From CAZTWC01 sp964617105 [NCBI: uncultured Myxococcia bacterium] (GTDB lineage Bacteria; CAZTWC01): DNA of 21,748 bases. The notes under the pieces are model-generated. The model was given only the letters and a program-made list of their open reading frames with translations. It was not told where the DNA came from and ran no database searches. This document shows, piece after piece, positions 1-9,300 of the stretch (its first letter is position 1; each line of letters opens with the position of its first letter). The stretch lies in the NCBI GenBank assembly GCA_964617105.1, contig CAZTWC010000029.1, positions 1 to 21,748 of the forward strand, in the 5' to 3' direction. Both the position numbers and the translations under genes were made by a program.

Positions 1-1
1 C

Positions 2-754
2 AGCCTGGAGATAGCCGTTGCCAGTCGAATTTTACCCATAAATTTCAATAATGACAGTCGCATTAACATGCAGCCAGTAAACTTGAACATGGGAGAGGAG
101 AAGGTACTTATTACTAAAAATGGTAAAGATGATAACCGGGTAACCTTTGCCTTGACCATGCCCATAAAATTGAGAGCAGGCATCCGCTATATCTATCGGC
201 AAGGAAAAAGGGAACTATTTGACCTGGAATTGGATATCCATTACGATCTATGGTCTATGATGGACGCTTATACTCTGGATGCTGGCATAGTTGCCCAGGT
301 GATCGGCCAGGAAATAAAGGTGGATAAAATTATCACTCACAAAAAATGGCGTGATACTTTAAATGTTAGGCTGGGAGGTGATTACAATCTGATTGAGGAT
401 AGGCTGTGGCTGCGGGCAGGAGGTTTTTTTGAAACCCCGGCGGTAAAAAAAGAGTATGCTTACGTTGATTTTTTCAGTTTTTTGCGCTTCGGCCCGGCGG
501 CGGGATTGACGGTTTCCTTTAATAATATCAGTATCTCTTTTGCCTACACTTTTGTTTTCCAGATGCCTCTCAAAGTAACTGAAGATGAATCTGCCATCTT
601 TCAGCAAACTCCAGCCAGCCAATGTCAAGATCCTTATACCGATGAAAGCCGCTGCCACCACAAGTATTTGGGCAAACCATCTGCCCCGGCCAATGCCGGC
701 GTGTACAAAGCCAATTATCATTTTTTCAGCAGCGGGATCTCCTTGAAACTTTGA
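2..754 (+). CDS. FadL/OMPP1-family outer-membrane protein, C-terminal part (5' end outside window)
   Basis: The frame is open from base 2 with no stop before 754, so the gene begins upstream of the window; the ATG at 68 is internal and about 250 C-terminal residues are present. The sequence alternates short amphipathic strands with polar loops and aromatic residues (for example ELDIHYDLWS, LRFGPAAGLTVSF, NISISFAYTFVFQMPL), as in a beta-barrel. It ends with an N-A-G-x-Y segment and a hydrophobic final strand (FFSSGISLKL), which resembles the end of FadL/OMPP1-type hydrophobic-substrate channels. A two-cysteine stretch (QCQDPYTDESRCHH) would sit in a long extracellular loop near the C-terminus. 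The family would place it in the outer membrane, importing hydrophobic compounds. The N-terminal hatch cannot be seen, so the substrate is unknown. The next gene starts 45 bases downstream on the same strand. Confidence 0.62.
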   Translation, partial: SLEIAVASRILPINFNNDSRINMQPVNLNMGEEKVLITKNGKDDNRVTFALTMPIKLRAGIRYIYRQGKRELFDLELDIHYDLWSMMDAYTLDAGIVAQVIGQEIKVDKIITHKKWRDTLNVRLGGDYNLIEDRLWLRAGGFFETPAVKKEYAYVDFFSFLRFGPAAGLTVSFNNISISFAYTFVFQMPLKVTEDESAIFQQTPASQCQDPYTDESRCHHKYLGKPSAPANAGVYKANYHFFSSGISLKL

Positions 755-799
755 CCTACCTGCCTGAAACCATAATGGCAACCAAAGAGAGGGTACAAT

Positions 800-3700
800 T
801 TGATTTTTCGATTTTTTTACAAGGAAAGAACTTTAACCGCAATTGGGGCGTCAGCGCTGTTGGCAAGTACCATCTTGGTATTTGGGGCTCTGCAGTTGTA
901 TCTCACCAATATAAATGAATTTACCTTTGCACTGTCCGAAATAATCTTTTTTCCAATAATAATCTTTTTCATTGTGGTTGTATCTCTTAGTTCTGTTATT
1001 GCCCTGATGGGAGACAAGACTGCTCAGAGAGTTAGTTCGCTGGTATTTGCATTAGGGGTATTGTTCTGGCTGCAAGGAAATTTTATCCTTTGGGACTATG
1101 GCTTTTTGGACGGTAAAACCATTGAATGGCAAAAAAACATACACTTAGGGATTATTGACACCATCATATGGCTTGCGGTAATAGCAAGTTCTTTGGCTTT
1201 TTCTGCTTTTTTATCCAGGCACTGTAAAAAAATATCAGTAATGCTTATCTTGATTCAAACTATTTCTCTCCTTTTTACCGCTTCGTCCATCGATATAAAT
1301 GAGAAGCCCAGTTATAAAAAGTTTTCCATCGACGATAGTCATAAATATCAGTTTTCCTCTAAAAAAAATATCATTATCCTTATATTTGATTCTTATACCT
1401 CAGATATTTTTTCCGAAATTATCTCTGAAAGTCCATCCTATAAAGATATATTTAAAGGGTTTACCTATTTTCCCAATGCCCTTGGCGGTTATCCCTATAC
1501 TAATGCATCTGTTCCTTTGATTCTAACCGGACAGTACTATGACAATTCAATCCCTATTCAGGAGTTTCAAAAACAAGCCTTTAAATCACAATCATTGCCA
1601 AAACTACTAACAAAACAGGGTTATAGGGTAGATATATTCCCCTGCAACCCTAAAATGATCTATTATCACCAAGATCACATGTCAAATATAGTAAAAAGAA
1701 AGGTAAACTTAAATGAAGTTGCCTACCTGTTTGACATCGCACTTTTCCGCTATTCACCTCATTTTATTAAAAAACTTATCTATAATGATCAGCATTGGTT
1801 TTTAAAAAGATTCGATTTTAATAACAAATTTAACCGCAAAAATCTCCCAAAAATAGATGATGGATACTCAAAATACCGGGATCTGCGGTTTATTGAAAAG
1901 ATTGAAAAAACTCTTCAGGTAACTCTGGATAGACCTTCTTTTAAATATTATCATCTAAACGGCCCCCATCCACCTTTATTGCTAAACGAAAAACTTGAAA
2001 TAGAGCAACTGCCCAACAATCGATTGGGCATTAAAAGGCAAGCAAAAGGGATGTTGGAGCTCTCCCGGAGATTTTTTAGACAGTTAAAAGCGAAAAAGAT
2101 CTTTGATGATTCCATGATCATAATTGCTGCTGATCACGGTTTTAGCGTAGGACATACCTTAAATTTGAAGGTATTGCCAGATAGTTTAAAAACTTTGACG
2201 TCAAAAACTCCAGATAAGGGTGCTAAGGTCTATGCAATACCTTTAATTCTGATTAAACCATTTAACTCTAAAGAAGATTTTCAAATTTCTAAGGCGCCGG
2301 TAACCCTGGGTGATATTCCTCAAACCATCTTTTCTCAACTGGGGCTTAAAGTAGACACTCCGGGAGAATCCATGTTTGCCATTAAAGAAACTGCTAAACG
2401 AAAGCGAAAATTTTATACGTATATTCAGAACAGAAATTTTTGGAGGTACAAATATTTACCAGATATGACCGAGTATTCCGTCGATGGATTCAGCTGGTTA
2501 GAGAGTTCCTGGTCCAAAACCGGGATAAAACTTACAGGCCAAAAGAAACCAAAAAGCAAACCCAAACCTATCGATAGATCTTTAAGTAGTTCTGAGCTGG
2601 TGCTAACCTTCCATGATCGGGGCAATGCCAGGCCCTACCTGAGAAGTGGATGGAGTTATCCGGAAAAAAACTTTACCTGGACCAATAGTAATGAAGCCCA
2701 AATCATCTTCCCCTTAAAAAAGAAATCTAACAATTTACTGATTAAAGCCTCAATAATTCCCAATCTGGCCAGGGGCAAAATAGCCAGACAGAGAGTTTCT
2801 ATATATGCCAACGGAAAAAAGGTTGGACAATGGAAGGTTGCATCTGGCGGCATTTATCAAGCCTTGATTCCCCAAAAATATTTAAATGATTCCCAGTTAG
2901 ATCTTTCTTTCAAACTTCCTGACGCGACCACCCCCATCGTACATCATAATAGCGCAGATTTGCGCAAACTGGGAATTGCGGTTATTAGTCTCAAACTGAA
3001 AGAGATAGGTGACCATGCTCCTCTAATTGCCAATAGTAAACTCCAAAATACTATGGCTACTCCTTTAGAGCCATCATCTAACCAGATGATTAAATTCGGA
3101 GCCAATAACCAGGGCCGGCAATATCTGGGAAAGGGATGGAGCAAACCAGAAAAGAGTTTTACCTGGTCAAACAGTAAAGAGGCCACTATGTTGATACCTT
3201 TTACCGGCCAGCCCAAGACCTTGATTCTTACCACCCTATTAACCCCCTATATACTAAAAGGAAAAATTGACCAACAGCGCGTAACGGTTTTGGCCAATGG
3301 CAAAAAAATAGCTAATTGGGAAGTATCTTCTACCGGCGCATATTATGCCGTTGTGCCTCCCGATTTTTTCAACAACCGCCCGCAGATGGAACTTGTATTT
3401 CAACTTCCTGATGCAGTTATTCCAGCCACTCTGGGAACCAGTAAAGACCAGCGTAATCTGGCCCTTTGCCTTCAAGGTTTAAAGATAAAAGAGATGGACA
3501 TAAACAGGGCGCAGCAGATATTAAAATTTGGAATAAAAGGCAATTCTATACCATACCAGATAAAGGGATTTCATCCTCCGGATCAAAATTTTACCTGGAC
3601 CGCCAATAAAAAGGCTTCATTGTTATTTCCAATCACTGGAGATTCAAAAGATTTAATAATGAAAGCCTCTCTGTTTCCCTATGTGGTTCCCAAAAAACTG

Positions 3701-3931
3701 GATCGCCAAAAAGTCATAGTCAATATAAATGGTCAAAAGATAACTGAATGGGATGTGATTCAGGAGGGTGAATATACATTGACTATTCCCGGGAGATATA
3801 TCAAGGATTATCAACTGTATATAACCTTTGAAATTCCTGACTCCACCATACCGATTCTACACGGAACCAGCGCAGATATGAGAGATCTGGGAGTTGCCTT
3901 TAGAACTCTGGTGATTTCTCCAACTATTTAG
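800..3931 (+). CDS. Membrane-anchored sulfatase/phosphoglycerol-transferase-like protein with three C-terminal repeats
   Basis: 1043 residues from a TTG start, chosen because AGAGAGGG lies about 7 bases upstream and the first residues lead into a membrane region. Four to five hydrophobic segments lie within residues 12-165. An alkaline-phosphatase-superfamily domain follows at about 188-530: metal-site Asp197 (ILIFDSYT), candidate nucleophile Thr234 in YPYTNASVPLILTG, a His-rich HLNGPHPP segment (385-392) and a second metal site ADHG (444-447). This arrangement is that of LTA synthase/MdoB/phosphoethanolamine-transferase-like enzymes, which move phospho-groups from lipids onto glycans, or of sulfatases; the donor cannot be read here. 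Residues 599-736, 762-899 and 905-1040 form three similar modules, probably beta-sandwich and possibly glycan-binding. The active site would face the periplasm. It lies on the opposite strand to the phosphonoglycan operon and is convergent with its last gene, so a role in modifying the exported polysaccharide is inference. Confidence 0.78.
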   Translation: MIFRFFYKERTLTAIGASALLASTILVFGALQLYLTNINEFTFALSEIIFFPIIIFFIVVVSLSSVIALMGDKTAQRVSSLVFALGVLFWLQGNFILWDYGFLDGKTIEWQKNIHLGIIDTIIWLAVIASSLAFSAFLSRHCKKISVMLILIQTISLLFTASSIDINEKPSYKKFSIDDSHKYQFSSKKNIIILIFDSYTSDIFSEIISESPSYKDIFKGFTYFPNALGGYPYTNASVPLILTGQYYDNSIPIQEFQKQAFKSQSLPKLLTKQGYRVDIFPCNPKMIYYHQDHMSNIVKRKVNLNEVAYLFDIALFRYSPHFIKKLIYNDQHWFLKRFDFNNKFNRKNLPKIDDGYSKYRDLRFIEKIEKTLQVTLDRPSFKYYHLNGPHPPLLLNEKLEIEQLPNNRLGIKRQAKGMLELSRRFFRQLKAKKIFDDSMIIIAADHGFSVGHTLNLKVLPDSLKTLTSKTPDKGAKVYAIPLILIKPFNSKEDFQISKAPVTLGDIPQTIFSQLGLKVDTPGESMFAIKETAKRKRKFYTYIQNRNFWRYKYLPDMTEYSVDGFSWLESSWSKTGIKLTGQKKPKSKPKPIDRSLSSSELVLTFHDRGNARPYLRSGWSYPEKNFTWTNSNEAQIIFPLKKKSNNLLIKASIIPNLARGKIARQRVSIYANGKKVGQWKVASGGIYQALIPQKYLNDSQLDLSFKLPDATTPIVHHNSADLRKLGIAVISLKLKEIGDHAPLIANSKLQNTMATPLEPSSNQMIKFGANNQGRQYLGKGWSKPEKSFTWSNSKEATMLIPFTGQPKTLILTTLLTPYILKGKIDQQRVTVLANGKKIANWEVSSTGAYYAVVPPDFFNNRPQMELVFQLPDAVIPATLGTSKDQRNLALCLQGLKIKEMDINRAQQILKFGIKGNSIPYQIKGFHPPDQNFTWTANKKASLLFPITGDSKDLIMKASLFPYVVPKKLDRQKVIVNINGQKITEWDVIQEGEYTLTIPGRYIKDYQLYITFEIPDSTIPILHGTSADMRDLGVAFRTLVISPTI
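2594..3919 (+). repeat. Three tandem about 138-residue protein modules in the sulfatase-like gene
   Basis: Units run at about 2594-3007, 3083-3496 and 3512-3919. They share the pattern G-(W/F)-x2-P-(E/D)-x2-FTW, then N-x-(K/E)-A and a P, then R/DRQ-(R/K)-V-x4-NG-(K/Q)-K-x3-W-x-V-x3-G-x-Y, then F-x-(L/I)-PD-(A/S)-(T/V)-x-P, ending D-(L/M/Q)-R-(K/D/N)-L with a hydrophobic strand. Conservation is at protein level; DNA identity between units is low, so the duplications are old. Spacing and the alternating hydrophobic pattern suggest repeated beta-sandwich domains. Confidence 0.8.
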
Positions 3932-3955
3932 TGGCCACAAAAATATACTGGTCAC
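3931..3955. terminator. Weak hairpin between convergent genes
   Basis: GTGGCCA (3931-3937) can pair with TGGTCAC (3949-3955), seven pairs including one G-T, around an AT-rich loop. It sits in the 41-base gap where the sulfatase-like gene and gmhB end head-to-head. Neither strand shows a run of T after the stem, so it does not meet the usual pattern of an intrinsic terminator. Confidence 0.22.
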
Positions 3956-3972
3956 GTCCCAAATAGCCAAAT

Positions 3973-4518
3973 TCAAGGGAACCTGTCCTTTAACTCTATC
4001 AGATGATCGATAACCAAATCCGCCCTGGTATTCTTATAATCGGTGATTTTATTCCCTTTTAATAAAATGTTGGTTTTTACTCCAGCATTTATGCCGGCTT
4101 CAATATCAGACTCTTTATCACCAATATTTAAGGATTTAGTCAAATCGAGATCAAAGGTGCGCTGAGCATTGAGAAAATTTTGCGCCTTTGGCTTACGGCA
4201 CTCACATTTAATTCGATATTGCTCTTCAACTGCTGCCTGGGGATGGTGAGGGCAAAAATAGACCTTTGAGATGGTTATCCCCATCTTTTTAAACTCGGCC
4301 AACATCCAGTTGGTTAACCTGTGATAGTCATCCAGGCTGTAGTACCCTCTGCCAATACCGGATTGGTTGGTGATAATAAAAATTAAATACCTCTGCTTCT
4401 GAAAAAAGCGGCATATCTGGCCAATACCGTCCATAAATTCAAAGTCTTCTATTTTGTAGAGATAGTTGATTTCCCGGTTGACCACTCCGTCTCTATCTAA
4501 AAAAAGCGCTTTGTTCAT
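3973..4518 (-). CDS. gmhB: D-glycero-D-manno-heptose-1,7-bisphosphate 7-phosphatase
   Basis: 181 residues, a normal length for GmhB. It is a HAD-family phosphatase: nucleophile Asp8 and Asp10 in FLDRDGVVN, motif II Thr50 followed by NQSGIGRGYY, and the late acidic motif IGDKESDIEA (132-141). The zinc-loop ligands of the family are present as Cys89-x-His91 and Cys105-x-Cys107, followed by RKP. It removes the C7 phosphate from heptose 1,7-bisphosphate in the cytoplasm, giving heptose 1-phosphate. The ATG overlaps the hddC stop (ATGA), so translation is probably coupled. Together with the next two genes it makes GDP-D-glycero-alpha-D-manno-heptose, which points to the alpha-anomer branch rather than the ADP-heptose branch of core LPS. 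It is the last gene of the operon. The closely related histidinol-phosphate phosphatases also have the zinc loop, but context favours GmhB. Confidence 0.9.
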   Translation of the reverse strand: MNKALFLDRDGVVNREINYLYKIEDFEFMDGIGQICRFFQKQRYLIFIITNQSGIGRGYYSLDDYHRLTNWMLAEFKKMGITISKVYFCPHHPQAAVEEQYRIKCECRKPKAQNFLNAQRTFDLDLTKSLNIGDKESDIEAGINAGVKTNILLKGNKITDYKNTRADLVIDHLIELKDRFP

Positions 4519-5225
4519 CCTGGCTGACCCTGTAATAATTCCCTGTGGTTCTGGGCTATTTGATAATCCTGGGGGATCCCGATATCAATAAAAAAACCAT
4601 TCCTTATATAACCAAAAAACTGGTAGGCTTTGACCTTTTTTTCAAAAAAATCAGTTTCTAAAGAAAATTTATCGGGAAATTGCTCTCTGCTCTCCAAAAT
4701 ATCTCTTTGGGTCACATAGATTCCGCCATTGATATCACCTTGCTGATAAATCCCTTTTTCTTGAAAGCCAATGATTTTACGGTCTTTATTGGTGAGCACT
4801 TTGCCGTACCGATCAAAATTCTGCATAGGTTTCAAGGCCAGAGTCATATCAGCCTTTTTAGACAGGTGAAATTCCAGCAACTCCTTTAAATTAACATCAA
4901 AGAAAGTGTCGCCGTTGATGATAAAGAGATTTTCTTGCCGGGCATGTCCCAGGGCCAATTTAACCGCCCCGCCGGTGCCCAGAGGCTCGGCTTCCACAGA
5001 ATAGGTTATGGGAACAGTTTTATAGATGTCCCCATATCGTTGAATAAAGGCCTGGTGGCCATAGCCTATCGCAAAGATTAGCCTGGATACGCCCTGGCTC
5101 AGAAGGTAATCGAGAATATAGTCTAAAAAGGTTCTGGAGCCTATGGGGGCTAAGGGTTTTGGCGTATTGGGCAGCACATTTTTTAGCCTGGTGCCCAATC
5201 CTCCGGCCAGGATAATCGCTTCCAC
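4515..5225 (-). CDS. hddC: D-glycero-alpha-D-manno-heptose-1-phosphate guanylyltransferase
   Basis: 236 residues from a GTG start with AGGAG six bases upstream. It is a sugar-nucleotidyltransferase: N-terminal AGGLGTRLKNVLPNTPKPLA (7-26) with the catalytic Arg and Lys23, PLGTGGAVKLA (81-91), and the metal-binding NGDTFF (104-109). The length and short C-terminus match HddC and similar single-domain nucleotidyltransferases rather than RmlA or GlmU. It would join GTP and heptose 1-phosphate to give GDP-heptose, the glycosyl donor for a surface polysaccharide. Nucleotide preference (GTP rather than CTP or ATP) cannot be read from the sequence; the assignment rests on lying between a heptose-7-phosphate kinase and a heptose-bisphosphate phosphatase. 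Confidence 0.85.
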   Translation of the reverse strand: MEAIILAGGLGTRLKNVLPNTPKPLAPIGSRTFLDYILDYLLSQGVSRLIFAIGYGHQAFIQRYGDIYKTVPITYSVEAEPLGTGGAVKLALGHARQENLFIINGDTFFDVNLKELLEFHLSKKADMTLALKPMQNFDRYGKVLTNKDRKIIGFQEKGIYQQGDINGGIYVTQRDILESREQFPDKFSLETDFFEKKVKAYQFFGYIRNGFFIDIGIPQDYQIAQNHRELLQGQPG

Positions 5226-5287
5226 TTATACTCCTTCACATAACATTTATAATTATTTTCTATTATTGTTTCCGAATGGACACTGGT

Positions 5288-6328
5288 TTAACTCTGAGAA
5301 CCTATCTGCCAACTTTTTACCCCGTTTTTTACAAAATGGAAGTTAAATATCATTCCCCCTTCCAACTCACTTAGTTTTCGCCGCAATTTTATTTTGTTTA
5401 CCGGATCGGTTATGAGTATCATAAATCCGCCGCCGCCGGCACCGGAGATCTTGCCGGCATAGGCGCCTGCCTCCATGGCCTTTTCATAGATCTCATCCAG
5501 CCAGGGATTGGTTATCTGTTTGGCCAATTTCTTTTTGGCCAGCCAGGAACTGTTTAAGGTTTGGGCAAATAGAGGGATATCTCCTTTTAGAATCGCCTCT
5601 TTCATCACCAGGGCATCCGCTTTAATCGCATGCATGGCATTAAGGGCTGTTTCCTTATTATCCTGAGTATTTTTTATCTGCTCTTTGATAATATTGGCCG
5701 ATTGACGGGAGGTGCCGGTGTGGAAAAGCAGGATAGAACTTTCCAACTCATCTAAAACATAGGTTTTTATCCTTAAGGGATTAACAATAACCCGGTCTTG
5801 GGCAAAAAATTCCATAAAGTTAAAGCCGCCAAAAGTAGCGGCATACTGATCCTGTTTACCGCCGCTAAACTCCAAATCCACTCTCTCAATCTGATAGGCC
5901 AACTGAGCAATATCGTAATCGCCCAAAGGGAGTTTCAACCACTCCTTAAAGGCCGCTAAAATTACCACTTCCATGGTTGATGAGGTGCCCAGTCCACTGC
6001 CTGCGGGTGCATCGGCATAAGTTGTCATCTTAAAAGAGAGGGGATTACCCTGATTAAAATCCTGTATAATGCGGTTATATGCGCCTTTGTGCAAATCAAA
6101 ATTGCCATCAATCTCTAAAACGGATTTAGTCTCGCACTCTAAATATTCATCTCTATCAGTGGTGACAAAAATGATCTTGTTGTTGTCCAGCGGTTCAATA
6201 GTGCAGTAAGCGTAAAGATCTATAGCCGCGTTAAGGACATAACCACCGTAAAGATCAGAATAGGGGGCCACATCGGTGCCGCCTCCAGCCAACCCCAGCC
6301 TTAGCGGTGCTTTTGCACGAAAAATCAT
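5288..6328 (-). CDS. hddA: D-glycero-alpha-D-manno-heptose-7-phosphate kinase (GHMP family)
   Basis: 346 residues, typical for HddA. The ATG is preceded by AGGAG at six bases. GHMP-kinase motifs are clear: N-terminal [14 protein letters not shown] (7-20), the ATP-binding [11 protein letters not shown] (108-118), and the C-terminal glycine-rich [15 protein letters not shown]. The GGGTD motif near the N-terminus is shared by HddA and related fucose/heptose kinases. It phosphorylates D-glycero-alpha-D-manno-heptose 7-phosphate at C1 in the cytoplasm. The isomerase GmhA that would supply its substrate is not in the window. It is separated from hddC by 62 bases with no clear terminator, so it probably belongs to the same transcript. 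Confidence 0.9.
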   Translation of the reverse strand: MIFRAKAPLRLGLAGGGTDVAPYSDLYGGYVLNAAIDLYAYCTIEPLDNNKIIFVTTDRDEYLECETKSVLEIDGNFDLHKGAYNRIIQDFNQGNPLSFKMTTYADAPAGSGLGTSSTMEVVILAAFKEWLKLPLGDYDIAQLAYQIERVDLEFSGGKQDQYAATFGGFNFMEFFAQDRVIVNPLRIKTYVLDELESSILLFHTGTSRQSANIIKEQIKNTQDNKETALNAMHAIKADALVMKEAILKGDIPLFAQTLNSSWLAKKKLAKQITNPWLDEIYEKAMEAGAYAGKISGAGGGGFMILITDPVNKIKLRRKLSELEGGMIFNFHFVKNGVKSWQIGSQS

Positions 6329-6383
6329 CTATTCTCCTGCCCTTCTTTTTCCAGTTAAATAATGGTTAATGCTGTACCGTGTA

Positions 6384-9300
6384 TTACCTCAAATCCATAT
6401 CTGCCGATAGTTTGTCTGCCACATTCCGGGGAGAAAAATATTTGGCAATATATTTTGATGCCATGGAGGAAAAATTTTGTAACTTCTCCTGGTTATTGTA
6501 TAAATCAACAATCGCCCCGGCAAAATCCTCCTTCTTATCGGCAATTTTCAGGTAATCTTCAATATTTTCCAGTCCTTCCGCCCCAATGGAAGTAGTAATC
6601 AGCGGTATCCGGTTATGCAGCGCTTCCACTACTTTCCCTTTAACTCCGGCGCCATAAAGCAGCGGCACTACCGCTATTTTACATTGGGCATAATACTGGT
6701 CAAGAGTGTCATTATCCACATATCCAGTAACAATTACATTCTCTGATGCCAGAGCCTGAACCTCTTCGGTGGGGTGAGAGCCGATTATATATATATTTAT
6801 TTTCGGCAACTCTTTTACAATGGCCGGAAAAACTTCTTTGACAAACCAGAGTATCCCATTCCCATTGGGTTTATGTTTAAACCCGCCTACAAACATAATA
6901 TCTTTTCGTTGACTGAAATCTATTGGATTATCATTTGATCCGGTATTATCAAAGATATAGGCTGGTATGGCTTTTACATTGGCTTTGGGCAAATCTTGTT
7001 TGATTAAATCCACCTCGATTTGCGATGGATAGTAGATTACATCTGCCTGAGAAAAGATCCTGAACTCAATCTCTTTCCAAATCTCGTATTGATTTAAATT
7101 CTGCTCATTTTTGTATAACTCATATTCCCGCTTCTCCCTTAGATAATGCAAGTCATGGCCATAGTAGATTATTTTGGCCCGGGTGTTCTGCTTAATAAAA
7201 TCGATATATTTAATCGAGATATGGGGGCGGTTTAGAAAGACATAGTCTAGATATTTGCTGTGGTCAGATATCCACTTTTGCCAATTGCTGGCGTACCAGT
7301 CTCCATACAGTACCTCTATACCAAGTTGCTGCAACGCTGTGGTATAGGGTTCATGCCTGAAAAAATTATCACCAATAAATTTGATATTAAAACCCTGGTC
7401 GATAAAAAACTTGATATATTGATAGGTGGTTTGCGAGCCAGCATCCTGGTCAAAATGGGGGACATAGTGGTCGATAAATAGCAGAGTTTTCTTGTTTTGG
7501 CTACGATCCCGGGCCCAAAATACATTTTGCCCGCTCTCAAATTGTCCCTTTTCTAACTGCTTTTGCCACTTTTCAAAAAACTTCTGATTGTTTATTTGTT
7601 GATACTTTTTAATCCCGCTATTAATATCAGTTCCACTGGTAATACCCTCGTGATGGGTCACCACCGATTTGGGCTGAAAAACCACCTTGTAACCGCGAGC
7701 CCGCACCTCAAAAGCCAAATCTGAATCCTCGCAGTAAGCGGGGGCATATCTCTGATCGAATCCACCTATCTCCTCCCATAGACTTTTACGGATCATTATG
7801 CTGGCGCCAGAAATGTAGTCCACCTCTTTAACATAATTATATTCCGGCTTTTCCGGATCATCGGTCCGGCCAAAATTCCAGCCAGAGGCATCCTGCCAAA
7901 TAACCCCGCCGCTCTCCTGCAAAGTACCATTGGAATAAACCAGTTTTGAGCCTACCATTCCTACTGTTTCATCGTTTTCTGTGATATCCAGCAATGAATC
8001 AAGCCAACCCTCGTTTACTTCGGTGTCATTGTTTAAAAAGTGGAGATATTCTCCATGGGCCTGGCTGGCAGCCTGATTACAGTTTTTCAGAAATCCCAGG
8101 TTGGTTTTGTTGCTGATTAGTTGAACATTTTTAAAGGATTTTAACATCTCCTGGGTTTGATCAGTGGAATTATCATTGGCCACAATCACTTCATAGGAGA
8201 TGTTGAGAGTATTTTTCAGGATGGAAACCAAACAAAAATAGGTGTAGTTCCATTGATTATAAACCGGGATTATAATAGATACTTTGGGCCGGCTAAAGTA
8301 GGGAAACTCCAACAAATAGTTGGGCTCAGCGTTATCAGTGGCAACCTCTGGCTCTCCCCCTTTTGGCGACCTGGTTACTTGAGATGCCAGGTTATTTACC
8401 CGGCTAAATAGTTGTTGCAAAATTTTCCTTCTTCTTGAACCCAAAGGCAGGTTTTTATCCCTGATGCTGTAGTAAAACAACAGGGCTCTCCAGCCATGAC
8501 AGTGAAGAATCTGCTCCAATCTTTCTCTGGTATCTTTTAGGTCAACCTCCAGTTGATCAACATGCCGAATTTTATTTTCGAGCCGGGCTTTTAAAGATAT
8601 TATGCGGGTATCTTTTTCCTCAATCGCCTTGGTCATCTTCTCAATATCGACATTATCATGTTTTACCTGGCTATCAAGTTGCGTCACCAGGTTTTCTTTA
8701 CTTTTAAGGCTGGACTGCGAAGAGAGGATCTCCTGCTCCTGCTCTTTGCACAAGTTGGCATAATCTTCCAGTTGTTTATGGTTTTTTTGAACTTCCTTTT
8801 CATAAAAGATAATCTGCTGGGCCTTTTGCTCCACCTGTTTTATTAAAGTTTGGTTCTGGTCCTGGGCGGTTTGCAACTGCTCCCTGAGATAGGCATCTTG
8901 CTTCTCCTTCTCCTCCAGCAAATATTGATTATGATCCTGGGCCTTTTGCAATTGTTCAATAAGATGGGTCAACTGTGTATCCCGCTTTTCCATCTGTCCG
9001 ATTAGAGTTTGACTCTGGTCATGGGCGGTTTGTAGTTGCTCCATAGATTTGTCAATCTGGTTTTTCTGATGTTTAGATTGAAGAGTGAGCCCCTCTATTT
9101 GGCCATTTCTTTGGGATAGTTGCTGGCTAAGATTATCCACCTGCCCCTGTTTTATTCTGGTTTCCTCAAACATCCTTTCCGACAGGTCAACTAAAATAGA
9201 GGTATTGACGGAGGTGATTTTTTTATCAGAACAAAGAGCGATAGCATACATAATCTCTTTATCTTCTGTTGAAGGTCTAAATCCCTCTGCAGTAAAACGT

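Noticed and set aside
359-781. Minus-strand 140-codon frame opposite the FadL-like gene
   Set aside because: Antisense to a continuous beta-barrel-like frame; no family resemblance.
5272-5290. Second GGACACTgg sequence in the hddC-hddA gap, compared with the window-end GGACACT
   Set aside because: Only about eight matching bases with no flanking similarity; expected by chance.
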